Shown in pieces: positions 46,391 through 59,739 of a stretch of 64,000 nucleotides of DNA. The DNA lies in the NCBI GenBank assembly GCA_921293015.1, contig OV121092.1, forward strand, positions 7,570,001 through 7,634,000, given 5' to 3'. The position numbers and the translations under genes were made by a program. The number at the start of each line of letters is the position of its first letter. Within the stretch, counting starts at the first letter, position 1. A model generated the notes under the pieces. That model did no database searches and was not told the origin of the DNA. It saw only the letters and a list, made by a program, of their open reading frames with translations. This DNA is from Phorcus lineatus (lineage: Eukaryota > Mollusca > Gastropoda > Trochida > Trochidae).

Positions 46391-48260
46391 TGGAAGCCTT
46401 TTGTCATAATTTGGGAAGGCAAATGGTAAATTTTTATTAAATGTAATTAATTTCAAATTATCCACTTACGTTTTTAACACAGATTAGACTGTTGGTATTT
46501 AAAGTTATGCCATTATTAAACTTATTTATTACATCTTTTTAAGGAGACTAGATTCACTTAAAATCAAATTTGTCCCAAACAAATCTAGAAGAATAGTTAT
46601 AACGAATGCAACAGATAGTCACTAAGATTTCGTAAGCTTGCAGGCACATTCTGTCGAGAACCTTTATAAGTTCTTGTAACTAAAAAAATCTTCTCTTCCA
46701 TTTTGACATGAACTTTTACGTTACTTCACAAACTTTTATGTGTAAGTTTATAGTTTCCGTTTAGATAGTCTGAGATCGTTCCTTGTGTGTTCTCATAAGA
46801 AAACCAAACGGACATCATAAGTTTTTATTTACAGATAGGGAATTCCTCAGCTGAAGGTAATATCATTGCTGATGGAGAACTTTGATTTTTGGTGGTGTAA
46901 AAATGGTGCTACATTTGATGTGCTGTCGAATACAACCAAATGGAAGCTGTTTATGGGATCATACTTTCCGACATCCTCCCATTATTTATGCTGTATTCGG
47001 ATATGATATGTTTTTCTCATTTCTCTGCTAAAAATAAGTAAGACCAATAATTGTCTCTTCAGATTCGGGTTCTATGTCTTAATAGTTCTGTTCCCGCAGT
47101 AAATCATGGTTCGTTTTTCTTTATATAACCTTGGACCTCATGGTTCAAATATCGTTCGTTTGTTGACGGAAAAGGTTGATTCTTTCTTATGCTTTCCCTT
47201 TGCCTTCTTCCAACAGTTTTGACTGAGACTTTTCAGTGTCTATGTGTCCTCCAAGAAGCATTTTAGCACGATTCACGCAATTCATTATAAAGAAATGTCT
47301 TAGTTACCATAGAATGAAATGCAATTGTACTAACCTTAGAACTAAGTGGAAAATGTGTTCTGGAGATTCAAAGCTTTGGGACACTTTGATCTAGCCTTTT
47401 CTTCCTTACAATAATGCGTCACAAAGCAAAACCAATACGACTATATTTGAAGTTATCTTTGAATAACAATAGAGAATTAGGAGAGTTAGCATGTCGACAA
47501 CAAACGGGCCCATCCGACGGAAAACTCTAATATGATATTTGACGGACTTTATCCTTAGTTGGATTAGCCTAATTGTTATCGAATATAATTATTGCTTTTG
47601 ATGATATCCTGAAATGTAGTTATCGCATTGCAGTATGTCAGAAACTCTTAGTTATTTATAAAACATTCCTTTGAAGTACACAAATGTAACATTCAAGTCA
47701 GGAGAACAAAGGATTGGACCTGGCTGAGGTGAAAACATTAGTGTGTAAATTTCAGATTCAGATTCAGAATTCATGAATCTGTGTAAATTTCAATACCAAT
47801 ATTTGATTGGCAATTGTGATGGCACACTTTTGTAGGTATACTTAGAAGTGGTATGAATTTGTATATCTTTAAACGGAAGACATATGTTTTAACATATGGT
47901 GCACTTTATATTTCAGATAATGTTTCTTTACATGTTTTATCAAAACAAATACCTGTGGCGGACAAGCGGTAATATGCTTATGGTTTAGCAATTTTGTGTA
48001 TGACACGTTTCAAAGAGACTAGGCCTCTCTCCATACAGTTTCACATTAGGCTTTCAGTCACAAAGTCACTTGGTTGTTTAAACTGAATTGACTCCACTTA
48101 AGTAAACGCCGGCTAAGCTGCTGTATAAAAACGTATACGTGTTAGCCAATGATGAAATGATTCTTATGATCTACGGCCCATCATGTAGTTTTTGTCATAA
48201 CCAGACGAACAGGCAGTCACTAAAGATTCATTAGTCTCTTATAAGGACCGGTCATGATTT
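46391..48260. repeat. Type 2 block, copy 6
   Basis: 46855-46900, 46915-47170, 47185-47275 and the terminal module at 48190-48250 line up with the other copies. Between 47300 and 48150 similarity is weak. Confidence 0.55.
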
Positions 48261-51200
48261 GTATGACAGAGAATGGGCCTTTTCAATATAAATTACCATA
48301 GGAAGGGTATGTGGACGACATATATTGATTTTAGTAGTATTTCTACTTTAATGTGATTGCCAACGGAAATATGTGCAACATAAAGTTGTAAGACCTGTCT
48401 ATTTGTCTGAGATCTGATTTGTACTGATACTATGTACTATGGCAGACAAACCTCAACCTCACTCGAAAACACCGCAATAGCTTTGAAAGGGGATGACTTC
48501 TCTTTCCTTCAAACGTTTTATACGGGTTGGGAAAAAACGATAACGTTTGTAAATTTATCCTGTATGCTTTATTATGCAGGCTTATACAGCAAAAAGTGTA
48601 ATTATTAATTGTGATCAGTATAAAACATTGGACTGAAATTATGATTTTTCCCCCGGTATCCTTGTAACCCTCACCCAGCCATAGAAATCTTCATCAGGGA
48701 GCAAGTCACAATGCCGAAAATCCTGAACCACTTTGCAGCACATGCCTATAGCAATACGTCATGGAAGGCAATCTTTACAAAACTCATGTTAAGACTTCTG
48801 TTAACTTAATCAATGTCGAACTATTATATAGCATTAGATATATATCAACGGTGCAACTCTGAAGGCCATAGATACAATATCTAAGACACAGGATGTACAA
48901 ACAAAGTTCCAAACAATATTTACCACCTTCCCCTGTATCTGTTTTATACATGTTCACATATGTTCTCTTAAATCTTTTAATTTTTCCGGGAATGTAAACC
49001 TGGAAAACAATATTGCAACACCAACATGAATATCTATTTTTGCTATGTCTTTCAATCCTTTTCACCACCGAAGTATTTCCTGATTATGTGTTATGAATAT
49101 TGCATATGTAAACTTTTATAAAAGTCATGTTGGTAAGTTGTGGCTACACCTCAAGCTAACGTGTATGTTTTTCAACAAATTATCTTATGGATATGCAAAT
49201 TTCATTTATAGAGTTCTAACGTTTCGTAATAGGTCCCCTATCCGTTTTAAAGCATACAGATTATCAAATGATAGACTGAAAACGGTTTGTAAGGATCCAT
49301 AACGAAATTACGAAATTGGATAAAATAAGGTACCTGATTACCTTGACAACCCCTAGACTGCCATTTGAACAGTTTCTAGTTTTCGCTACTTCATTAATGG
49401 ATTTCAGTTTACAACTGTCGCGATCCACCTCCATAAATTGTCAACAAATGTAATTATGTATGTAAGTAAGTGAATCAGAGTAGCCTTTATTGTATATGAA
49501 GTAACCTTTATTGAATAAAAAGGTAATAAACTGTACATAAGTCTGGATCAGCTTTCTTCATTCCTTTGATGTCAGAATTTTGTGAAAGCTCTCGCGACAG
49601 TTTATATTCTGTTGTAACAGAAGTGCACTCTACTTAATTTGTAATCACCAGTTTTGAAAAGCCGGAATAGTCTCGAACACGAGAGTAAGAATCGTCTTGA
49701 TAGTATTTTGGTATTCATTAGTTTTATGCAGCCACTGAATGTCCGGTTCACAAAATTGGAAAAAGAAAGACGTTGTTTGAGTACAAGATACTGGCTACAG
49801 AGTGTCTATAAATAAAAAATCGCTATCGTTATCACACCTCATTGTGTTCATTCCTAAATTACTAAGATTCCATTTGCAAATGACATTTTTCAACACGTTT
49901 AGAAAGAACATATACGGACATATTCATTAGTCAACCACAGATGTCATTTCAAGTTAATTTAGTCAGATAGCGTTAGATGTAGATGTCTAGATCTATAATA
50001 ACGTTCAGTTTTGTTTTAGAGGAAGCAGAATCTGTGTGTCTATACATTATTCCTTATTTTGATAAAGCATTTGCAATAAGAAACAGTCTTTTTCATTAAT
50101 GAAAGAAATGTAAATGAGGTACTTTTTTATTGCTGCAGTATCAAACGAGTTTGTCTAATCTTAACAGTATTGACGTATTGTTAGCGCACTGAAAACAATT
50201 CGGATTACAATGAATTTTCATACTCCTTCAAGTATCACTCTCCTCAAAGGTTAATACACGTTTGTAGCCCCCGGAGCTCGTCTGTAAAACCAACTCATTG
50301 CTAAAACCGTCATCACTAGTCTGTATTTGCCCTTTGTGTGTGTGAATGAATCTGTTTGATATATTATTGTAATTACGATAATAACCTGAATCAGCTATCA
50401 TGAATACTTTGATGTTGCTAAAGGTGTGAAAGCTGTCGCGACAGTTTGTGCTGTGATACCAGTTGATTCGACTTCATCTGTAATCGACGTTATGAATGAC
50501 CTTCACGTGTTATTACTCACTTTAGATGCTATAAATAACTATTGGTCATTTTCGAAACATTTCGAATATACTATAACTGAATAGTTTCTGACCAATTTGT
50601 TGGAATATGTAATGCTGCTGCTATTAATTGTCAGCTAAGGCTGTATAGCTCTTTTAATAATGTCTCATACCTTTGAATATACCTTTAATGACATTATCAA
50701 CATCAAGTGTTTGAATAAATGCTAATTACAAACAAATGCTACATCAAGGCATATAGTAAGGATATCTTCCTCTTGAATGACTTTACAAACAATAGATTGT
50801 AATGATCAGTTCGCTCCTTAGCAACGATGATTCACTCACAAGAATGGTAATACTAAAAAGTTTTGTTTGATATGCTTTCTTCACTGTTGGTAACCTTACC
50901 TAGAGCAAATCCGTCTACAAGATCACGTATCATACCATTTTATAACAGTGATATGGATGGACTACTTTGTAGCCTTTGAAAGCATGTTTTTAGGTCATTC
51001 TGAATTCAAATCAAATACAGGAAAATAACTTCTTTACAAAACATGTTACTAACTTTAACTCGTCAAATACATTTCATGACAATAAATGCATGGCAATTTT
51101 CGAAAGACTGATTTTCATGAATTTGACAGATTGCACGTGATATTCATATATTTTTATCTTTCTTTAAGGTATTATTAAATTTTTTGCCTTGCTTTAATTG

Positions 51201-52940
51201 GTTATTGAGCTCTTTGTTTAGTCATCGGATGAGCTTGATTTTATCACTAAAAATGTGGATAAGGATAAGGATGTGTGGTGGAATCTCACTTAATGTTAAC
51301 CATGCAGACTGATAAAAGCTGTCTAATACTATGATGTGCAAAAGAGCTGTGCAAGCAACACCCTTGTGGAAATTCAGATAATAATTAACATCAGACGCAA
51401 AAAATATGAAAAGTATTTACATAGAAGAATAAGAAAATAATAGATTATTGTTTACAACGACCAAATTCTATACGAGTCAGTTTTCTTGATTGTTCATATA
51501 AAGAAGGATAAGATTTTTTCATATGCTGTCCGCTATTATTGAAACATGTTTTAATAGATAAAAAAAATCGTACTAACGAAAAGTTGCTCATTATGACTCC
51601 TTAACGATACTGACATATTCCTGGTTTCTCCTTTGATATTCTAAACACAATCAATCATTAAAATATATAGGGTAGCCTAAAATATCCTATACATGAGAAA
51701 CACTGCATTGTTTTATGAGAAGCTTTTGTTCAAACTTTTCCACTGAAATACAGATTCCAATTCACGCTTAAATGAAAACATAACTTTATATTATAAGCTT
51801 AGTCCGTCTTTTACTTCTAAGGATATTGAGAAAAAGGGACTGCTCATCTCACAAATATTCCATTTGTCAATTTAAAACTACTTGAAGAATGGCAGAACTT
51901 AAGAAACTTTAGTAAACTAAGGTTGTATTCTCCAGTAATAAGTAATTGAGGTTTCAATGACTGTGATACCATGGTTGGTAATATTTTGTTTTGATGAAAT
52001 TAATTTCAATAAAGGACAAAAGTCATTTAGATTAATAATCTTTAAATAAATTTATGGAAAATATCAAATTTTGTTAGAGAGAGTTTTTCCTCTTCATATT
52101 CTTCATATTTAGTCTCTTTTTTAAAACATATTTTCTTGTTTTGTTTTATACAGAAGACTTACAACATATTCGTATAATGGGTTTTAACCAAATTTGAAAA
52201 ATAGTTGTGCTTACATAATTGCTGACTTTCAAATGCTCTGTTATTCTGAAATCTGTAAAAACAATTATAACATAACACCACTGTGGTAGACTTAAATATA
52301 ACTTACTCTACAAAAACCAATCGAAGTAACTGTTGTACAAGCTCTTACGTATACAAAAAGGATGTACACTGGAAAATCAGTTTGTACTAAGCAACCCTTT
52401 GTTTAAACGTCATAACCCTTGCCAAAAATCCAAAGATAAGACGTTATTCATTTCTTCTTTCACAATATTACTTCATTCGATGACACTGATAACACTCAAC
52501 CGGGGATTCAATGATTTACAAATAGGTGCTTATTCAAACAAATCATGCAAAATGAATTATTTCGGAGTGGCAGAAATGACCTTATATATTCTTTGATGAG
52601 ATACAGTTTACATATTGCATATTACATATACATATTGCGTCAGCGGGTTGTATGCGGTTCATTAAGTATTAAATTAGTACTTGCAATGTTCATTGCCTCA
52701 CAATGGTTACTTGCATACTTTCAAGTTGCATCCGGTATGGAAGGAGATACCTTTTGCCGATTAAAAAAAATAGATATGACAAGAACGTTTTAAAACCAAC
52801 TTTATTTAGTCAATTCTGTTACTATTCATTAATCTAATGGCTGTAATGATATTGCGAAACGAAAGACTATTTGCATCATTTAAGCAGCCTTCTCTCTCTT
52901 GAAAACGCTTGTCCTGTGGACATAGAACAGATCTATGAAA
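48261..52940. other. Long AT-rich stretch with one local duplication
   Basis: No gene is supported; the longest frames (under 95 codons) have no domain. 49545-49640 and 50390-50500 are diverged direct copies sharing GGATCAGCT/GAATCAGCT, GTGAAAGCT and TCGCGACAGTTT; the inverse word AACTGTCGCGA lies at 49425. Confidence 0.5.
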
Positions 52941-52944
52941 ATAA

Positions 52945-53220
52945 AACACCATATTCCAGGTTACAAAAAATGTTCTTCTTTTATCAGTAACAAACTATTA
53001 TGAAAAAAATCCCATATCCAAAGTTGTCTGAAATAAAGTTAAATAAAATTACACTAGATGATCCCACAAACAGCATTCATTTGGTCGTATTCGATATTGG
53101 TTTGTCTGAGACAGAGAAATATTACTGCTTGAGCCGTAACTTTCATCTTACATCTCGAAAAATCTTCTATATAACTTTAAAATGAAACTTTTAGAAAATT
53201 GCCAAAGACAATAGACTCAT
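52945..53220 (-). repeat. Inverted copy of the type 2 core
   Basis: CCCATATCCAAAG near 53010 and GATCCCACAAACAGCATTCA near 53080 match, in order, 58000-58060 and the inverse of 31490-31550. A 61-codon frame here is not kept in the sister copy. Confidence 0.5.
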
Positions 53221-54690
53221 TAATTGTTAATCTTTATACACTTATGATGTCATGTCTGTGACGATCTTATTGTTATAATACATCTTTAAAAGTAGGCTCT
53301 TTATTATCAATGTTGGATGCAGTATATTTTTAAGAGCAATTGCTAGATTTTTAAAAAGCAATATGCAAGCCAAAATCAAGTCGTAAACATGATGCTAAGA
53401 GTTTATCCACACTGGGGAACATTGTCTTTTAAAAGCATTTGTTTTGAAGACATTAGCTGAAAGTGGACTCAAGTCAATCATACTAGATCTTTTTTTAAAT
53501 CTCAGTAGTAGCCTTTCTTGTTAGGTTAAGATCAGGGGAGATGGAAAAGCAGCTGATAACGAAATTTTCATAAATAGGAGACAAGAAAAAAAAAGTTCAA
53601 CTAATGCAATATCCATTACAGCATCAAGATATCGTTGTCAAAATTCATATCTTTTAATGATATAATGTGAGTTTAAGCAGGTGTTCCCAAAAGTTGCCCT
53701 TCGTTAATGCACAAATCACACTTAGTTTTAAACTATATTTGCCGGTGTTGAATAACATTGAAACGTTTTTTTGGGGGGAAATGCACTAAATAAGAAAGGT
53801 TGTGCAATTTCAAAATTTTCCTTGTTAGCGATTACTTTTGTTAGGAAAAATCTGGTCAAGTGGTTCATAACGACCTAAGTTGCCACTTGCAACGTTAATT
53901 GGCTTCCTTCTGAGAAGTTATACCAATCATACGTCCAAAACGATAAGAACGTTTAAATTCAATATCGAAGCACTCTGCCTTTTATCCAGTTAAAGGAACC
54001 TACTTTAAGCAAAGTAGTATTTTTCAATTCTCTGGTTTGAACGAATATATGGCACCTCATGAAGTTTTGGAAAACTTATTGATAAAATCCCAAACCAGCT
54101 TTACATGTCCTGGCAAATCAGGTCCTATTACGTTTTGTGATAAGCCCTAGTGAACTTTAAAGTAGATTATAATGGATAATATTTAGAACTTATTAAAAAT
54201 TCTCAATTTGAATCATGTATCAATTTTGCTAAAATTGCTCCGAAATTAAGATCGAAGCCAACATTGTCATGTTATTTCATATAATATAAACTCAGTTTGC
54301 AATAAGCAGAGTATGGAGCACTCTTTGGATCCATATTTCAATTACAGATGTTTTATCTGCATGACTTACCAAAACGATATGAATTTATTTGCAGTCAGAT
54401 AATTATAGAATAAAGAAAGGGATTAAAAAAAATATAGAGCAAAGTTTTTCTCTTGTTAATTGCCGTCGACGATTTTACAGTGCTCACAAACCTAATTTTT
54501 TTTCGATCTTTTAATCTGCATTAACCATTACAGATATATATCTTAATAAATCGGATATTTGATTTAAAGCCACATAAATCGTATTGAAGACATAATAGAT
54601 GAGTGAAGGGTAGCAATTCTTCTGTCACTAGTTGGTCTGCTCTGTGTGTAAAATATGTCGGAATGAATATGTTTAACTGTTTTTAATGTG
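53221..54690. other. AT-rich spacer, nothing recognised
   Basis: No frame, RNA or repeat was supported. Confidence 0.55.
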
Positions 54691-54699
54691 GTTGAACAA

Positions 54700-55080
54700 G
54701 GTCTAATCCTTCACCAAACTTGATACACATGTCCACCACAATCGAAAGATGTGCCTTTGAAAGCTACATCCTAATCCAAATTTTACTTCTTTTTGTGACC
54801 TCCACAGCAATTCAGTGACTCACATAACAACTCTCTGTCGGAGCATATCTCTCAACCTTAATACACATGTCCAACATGATCCATAGATGTGCCCATTGAA
54901 GAATTGAATGTTTTAGTTTCAAATGTCAAGCAGTACTCTCTGAGCAACTCTTGTCACAATCTTATCCATCACTCTGTAGTAAACATATTCACAAGACTTG
55001 ATCTACATGTCAACCATGATACATAGAAGTGCCTTTTTAAAGGAAAAACTTAAATCCGAATTTTTTAAGTTCACGTGGAA
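54700..55080. repeat. Diverged tandem repeat, about 130-150 base unit
   Basis: Three units are recognised by ACTTGATACACATGTCCACC, CCTTAATACACATGTCCAAC and ACTTGATCTACATGTCAACC, each followed about 20 bases later by ATAGATGTGCC-type words. Confidence 0.7.
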
Positions 55081-55899
55081 ACATGTGATTTAATTTGTGT
55101 CTCTAATATATGATCCGTTTTGTAAGTAAATACTAACTATACAGACTATCTGCATAAAGCCATGATACCTTGATTTGAATTGTCACTAGTTCCATTTAAG
55201 AGTATAAAAAGTGTGAGGAAGAATTGCAATAATTGATGGGTATACTATTGTCAACCGGATTTTCTCAATTTTTTTATTTAACTAATAGATAAAAAGTGCA
55301 AATATCTATGAAACTTTATGTTCCACTCTCATAAAACTTAACTGTTACAATTACTATAGATGTTCTTTATGCTTATTTGGAGCTTGTTTTTATGTTATGA
55401 ATGGTAGGGGAAGGAGGTGTGCGACATATGCTCGCTTATAACTTATTTCAATTTAAATTTCATTAAGTGTATGCACAATCATGTACTTGTAGCGCTGTCA
55501 AAGGTTCCAGTTATCTAAATCAAATTGGTTACATAAGACATAAGAGAACAAAAGTAATATAAAAGATACCCCAGGCCTCTGGTCTGCTGATTGTTTCGTT
55601 ACTTCAAAGGAATTTACTATGAATAACGGATAAGAAATGGCGTCCTTAGGCAGGGTTATCAAATTAGAATGCAATATCACCCAATCAAGTGCCACATAAG
55701 AACTCTCTGACTATAACTAGATTTAATCACTTTCAAAGGTTTTGAATCTTTCAAGCATTATTTCATGTCAAACCACAAATCCATTTCATGATTATAAGGA
55801 AAGTGGCTCATTCTTTGAACACAACAGTTGGTGATAATTCAGTAACATACTCTGTAAAATAACTCTTGTTATTTATTAGGAAAATACTTCCCTGACCGG
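55081..55899. other. Spacer, nothing recognised
   Basis: AT-rich DNA with short frames only. Confidence 0.5.
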
Positions 55900-56490
55900 A
55901 TTTTGACTCTTCAACCTCATACCAAGACTTGCAAAAATTGATTCCTCATTTTAAAATATGTATCACCTATCTTGATGAGTTGTAATAGTTGTAATATATG
56001 AGGACCATATGCTGACCAGTGAAATATTGAAATTGTCGAATTTCTTAAATCTTGTGTACAGACTCCTCGACTGATTTTGGTTATAATTTATAGATATGGT
56101 GACCCTGTGATCCCTAATGTGCACCAAAGAGGCCACATCCCAAAAACCTATTTTCCTCTTCTTCTTCTCCAGAGGCAAGAACTCTAGAAATCTGAAACCT
56201 AATTAAGAGACTCTTAAGTTGATATTTTTTCTATTTAATAGGTTTGGAGACCCTGATACATCTAATAAGGCCACATGAACCACTTATCATGAATACGTAA
56301 AACGCATCTTTATATTCTTTTGCAAATCAAATAATCTGATACCTAGAAAACTGAACCTTTGTTTACATACACCAAAGAAAGACCAAGAAAAACCTAGATT
56401 TTGTGACCTTATGACCCCTAATAAGGCTTAATTGGACCACACCCCATACCCCTATTTTCTTCTTCTCCCGGGTAAAACGCCGAGAGAGCT
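55900..56490. repeat. Diverged tandem repeat with GTGACC...CTAAT words
   Basis: Units near 56095, 56245 and 56400 share GTGACCCTGTGATCCCTAAT-like words, then a GGCCACA or GGACCACA word, and twice a TTTTCTTCTTCTCC-like run. Unit length is about 150 bases. Confidence 0.55.
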
Positions 56491-56569
56491 TCAATCTTGG
56501 CTGATGGGGATTATTGCGAGAAAATGCAGTAAATACCTTTACAATGGCGTTAAAGGAATATTCGAACCA

Positions 56570-56720
56570 ATTTCACAATTTGGATTAGAATTTCGGAATC
56601 ATATTGAATAATGCAGTTATAGAGTAACAATCAATTGTACCTCATTTTTAAAACATTGGTTACAATTAAGTGTATCCTTACAATCAATTGTAAGTGTTTT
56701 TTGGAACGGGCCCCTGAACT
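56570..56720. repeat. Decayed palindromic repeat ending in GGAACGGGCCCC
   Basis: The word CAATCAATTGTA occurs at 56629 and 56681 (each internally palindromic), with GGTTACAATTAAGTG between and GGAACGGGCCCCTG after. It looks like one half of a MITE whose other end has decayed. Confidence 0.4.
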
Positions 56721-57749
56721 TCAAGTACAATCGCAATTCTTAGTTTAACAAATGTTTTAATTGGTTTATTCGATCTCATAACATAGTTTCATTGAATAAT
56801 GTAACTTTAAAAAGTGGTTTTATACTTATTTATGCTGTTTTGACTTCCAGTTTGTTAAAAAACTTTTTAATTTTAAAGTAGTCTATCAACCAGATCTTAG
56901 CCTATCTTTGGCTTATTCAAGTCATTTTTTTTCTATTACTTCCTTAAAACCGTCTATTTCATGTTCCTCAAAATACCTTTAGCAGCTCTATGAATATTAT
57001 AAAGTATTACTCCACTACTTGTACAACAAAGAATAAAATGTCAAAAGTCAAGCCCTCTATTAAATCAATATTGAAAATAATTGACACTATCATCATGGAT
57101 TTTAATTTTGATAGAATTGAATCATTAAGAGAACTAATTCTTTAGTTGATACTTTGTTTAAGTTCTACATTTCTGAAAAATGACACTTGTGACACTTTAC
57201 ATGTCAAACTATGTGTCTACATTCTTTTTGGTAAGTATCATGCAAGCATTGGTACAAATATGTGATAAAAATGAAATCTGTACTTTTCCATAAGTGGCAG
57301 ACAGATTACTTGTATTGCCCGTTAGGTCATTAATGAAAGTTTAACTTGAAGAAGAGAGCAAATGAATTTCGAGGAAATGTAACCCATTGGTTTGCAATGG
57401 TAGAGTAAAAACCCTTGGTAAAAAGGATTCACCCTATCTAAATATTTTTAACATATGAGGCATCAAATGTGTTTGCAATTTTGTATCGCTCTTCATGGAA
57501 AAAACTTAAGTTCAAGTTCGACTCAAGTTCAAGATCAACTAATCCTGCTATATCAGCGTAAATGAATCCATTCTCGCTCCTTCCTAATACCCTGATCTCT
57601 TTCGGACCAAATGCTAAGGTTCTATTTAAGGTTAATGCAGTCCCGTTTCAGCAGGTATCTAAATCAAAATCTCATGCATAATTTCATTGTGAAAAAAATC
57701 GCATGACATTAGTCAAAAGTTTTTTAATTGTATCTTAGAGGAAACAGAA
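56721..57749. other. AT-rich spacer, nothing recognised
   Basis: No supported gene or repeat. Confidence 0.55.
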
Positions 57750-57799
57750 AAACATTTTATCTCAGTGATGTTCTATCAAAACTGTAAGTACAGGATTTG

Positions 57800-58200
57800 A
57801 AGGTCTGGCGGGAGAGACGTAATTCCAATGTATCAATATTGGCAATCAATAAACGAAGTCGAAGAAGGCAGTAGAAGATTAAACAAAGATAAGTACAGCC
57901 ATGATTTGCAGCAGACACAGAACTGTGAAGATTAAGCACTCAATTTGAGGAGACAATCATTGATCTTACATTATCCCAAACAAAGCCATGAAAGCTTGGT
58001 CCCATATCCAAGGGCGGCAGATGAATTGGCGTTGTATGATCCTACAAACAGAATCCATTAGGTCGTATTTGTTACAAAGTTAGGTTATATTTGTCTCACA
58101 GGCTGTATTAGATCTATATAGACAGATTAAGTGTCTCTCCAAACACTGCTGTTAGAGCCATCACTTACATCCTTCTGTTTCACTGTAAATCTCAATGATA
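57800..58200 (-). repeat. Inverted copy of the type 2 core
   Basis: Read on the minus strand, 58200 down to 57860 gives GTGATGGCTCTAACAGCAGT, GGAGAGACACTTAATCTG, CGACCTAATGGATTCTGTTT and CAATGATTGTCTCCTCAAAT, the same order as 19060-19300 and 42925-42990. The 60-codon frame at 57757-57939 begins with GTG and is not shared. Confidence 0.7.
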
Positions 58201-58933
58201 TACCAGGCAGTAGTCATAGACCTGTCAAATTAATGTATTTTGATTTTGAATATCGGGGGTCGCTTAACTTTGTCTAGAAGTATATATCATGGAAAATGTT
58301 AAGAAGAGTTTTGTTTATATAGAAGAAAGTAAGCCAGCACCTTTATCAGAGGTCAGACTGAGCTCATTCTTGCTAAATGCACTAGACATGATTGAAGGTG
58401 ACACTTTCCTTTTAGATCCACAAAGAGACAAAAGTGGACGTGTTTGATAGGTGATAGGCCCTTGGTTGACTGTACAATTATACAGGATCTACATATCTGG
58501 ACTGATAATATCTCTAGTACCAAAATTCGAGTCCTTGAATACTTTAAAAGTTTTGTAAGATCTTCATTTCAGAATGAAAACATAGGGTGCATTTATTCAC
58601 TGATAACATCTTGAAATTGGGAGTACTACTTCTTTGAAACGATACACCATTAAATACTTTGTAGTCGATAAAACATGGAAACAGAAACAGTTACATATGG
58701 AAGATCATAAAGTTAACAGCAATCAAGAGGAACATAATTCTAAAAATCTAAATATATAATACTTTTTTCTTAGTTGGGAAAGTCATTCTCTTTTAGTTAG
58801 TAAATAGTATACTTATTGAATTCATTATATAGCTTTTTTTGGTGACAAAAATTGCTCGGGATTTAGCTGCAAGACGAATTCATATGATCTCAGCTAGCAC
58901 TGTTCGGTAGAAGAGGCGGGTAAAACCCTCTCA
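58201..58933. other. Spacer, nothing recognised
   Basis: Short frames only. Confidence 0.5.
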
Positions 58934-59130
58934 CTGCCAATTGCCAATATTGCGGTGAGGTAATGTGAGGTGACTTTAAGTTACGCCACATTCAAGAGTA
59001 TTTCACTTAAATCATGGTTGCTAGTATTACTTCAGGGAGAAATCCCGCTACGCTATTGTAGCTATCCATCGCGGTGAAATCTGCGAGCATCGGCTTTAAC
59101 TATCTGTGTGTAGATCAGTTCTCTACTTTT
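58934..59130 (-). mobile_element. SINE, antisense, diverged
   Basis: GCGGTGAGGTAATGTGAGGT through CAAGAGTATTTCACTTAAAT and CGCGGTGAAATCTGCGAGCA to AGTTCTCTAC match the main SINE family along its whole body. Confidence 0.7.
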
Positions 59131-59405
59131 GACAATTGTGAAACAAACATGTTTTACACGTATTTTTAATTCGTATGAAATTTTGATTTGCGAACAAACC
59201 TTTTGCATATAACGCTGGTCCAATAAAAAATTCATCAAGCTCGATACTGAACATAAGAACGAGATCAAGAAATACAAAACTAATGAAACAATATTTGTGA
59301 TATAAATATCAAAGCAGTGGAAATGATAAAATGTTGTTGGGTATGCCTAGTCATTGGGTTAACTGCAGCTTATGATTATAAACGATAATTAAATTCAAAG
59401 CCATT

Positions 59406-59650
59406 TTAGTAATTGAGGAAAAAGGGAAATTGTTTACTTTCGTTGATAAACTCATGTAGAGAATTAAGGATATTACTGTTCGTTAAGTAGCTCAAATGAC
59501 CACTTCCGTATAAAACTGCCGTCACATCACATCCATGAAAATAGAAATACATATTTGTTTTTAAATTTTGATAGTTCCGCCAAATTAAGAGATAATGAAT
59601 GACATCTTCATTTTCGTGTCCGCATGAACATGCCATATGTGCAAATAAAC
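59406..59650 (-). pseudogene. Non-LTR retrotransposon reverse transcriptase, C-terminal remnant
   Basis: The minus-strand frame (76 codons from the ATG at 59636) begins ACSCGHENEDVIHYLLIW and ends with a helix, HEFINESKQF, and a stop. C-x-C-G, acidic residues, then H-Y-L-L is the usual closing motif of LINE polymerase proteins, as in the remnant at 14167-14427; here the final cysteine is replaced by tryptophan. The frame is closed by a stop seven codons before the ATG, so the copy is 5'-truncated. It is intact as far as it goes but has no catalytic part. This is not a host gene. Confidence 0.65.
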
Positions 59651-59739
59651 GGAATTAATCATTGATATGATGACATTAGAACTTTATACTTTAAGCTAAT
59701 AGTTTGGTTAGTCGTAATCCCCCGCCAAACGAAGTGTTA

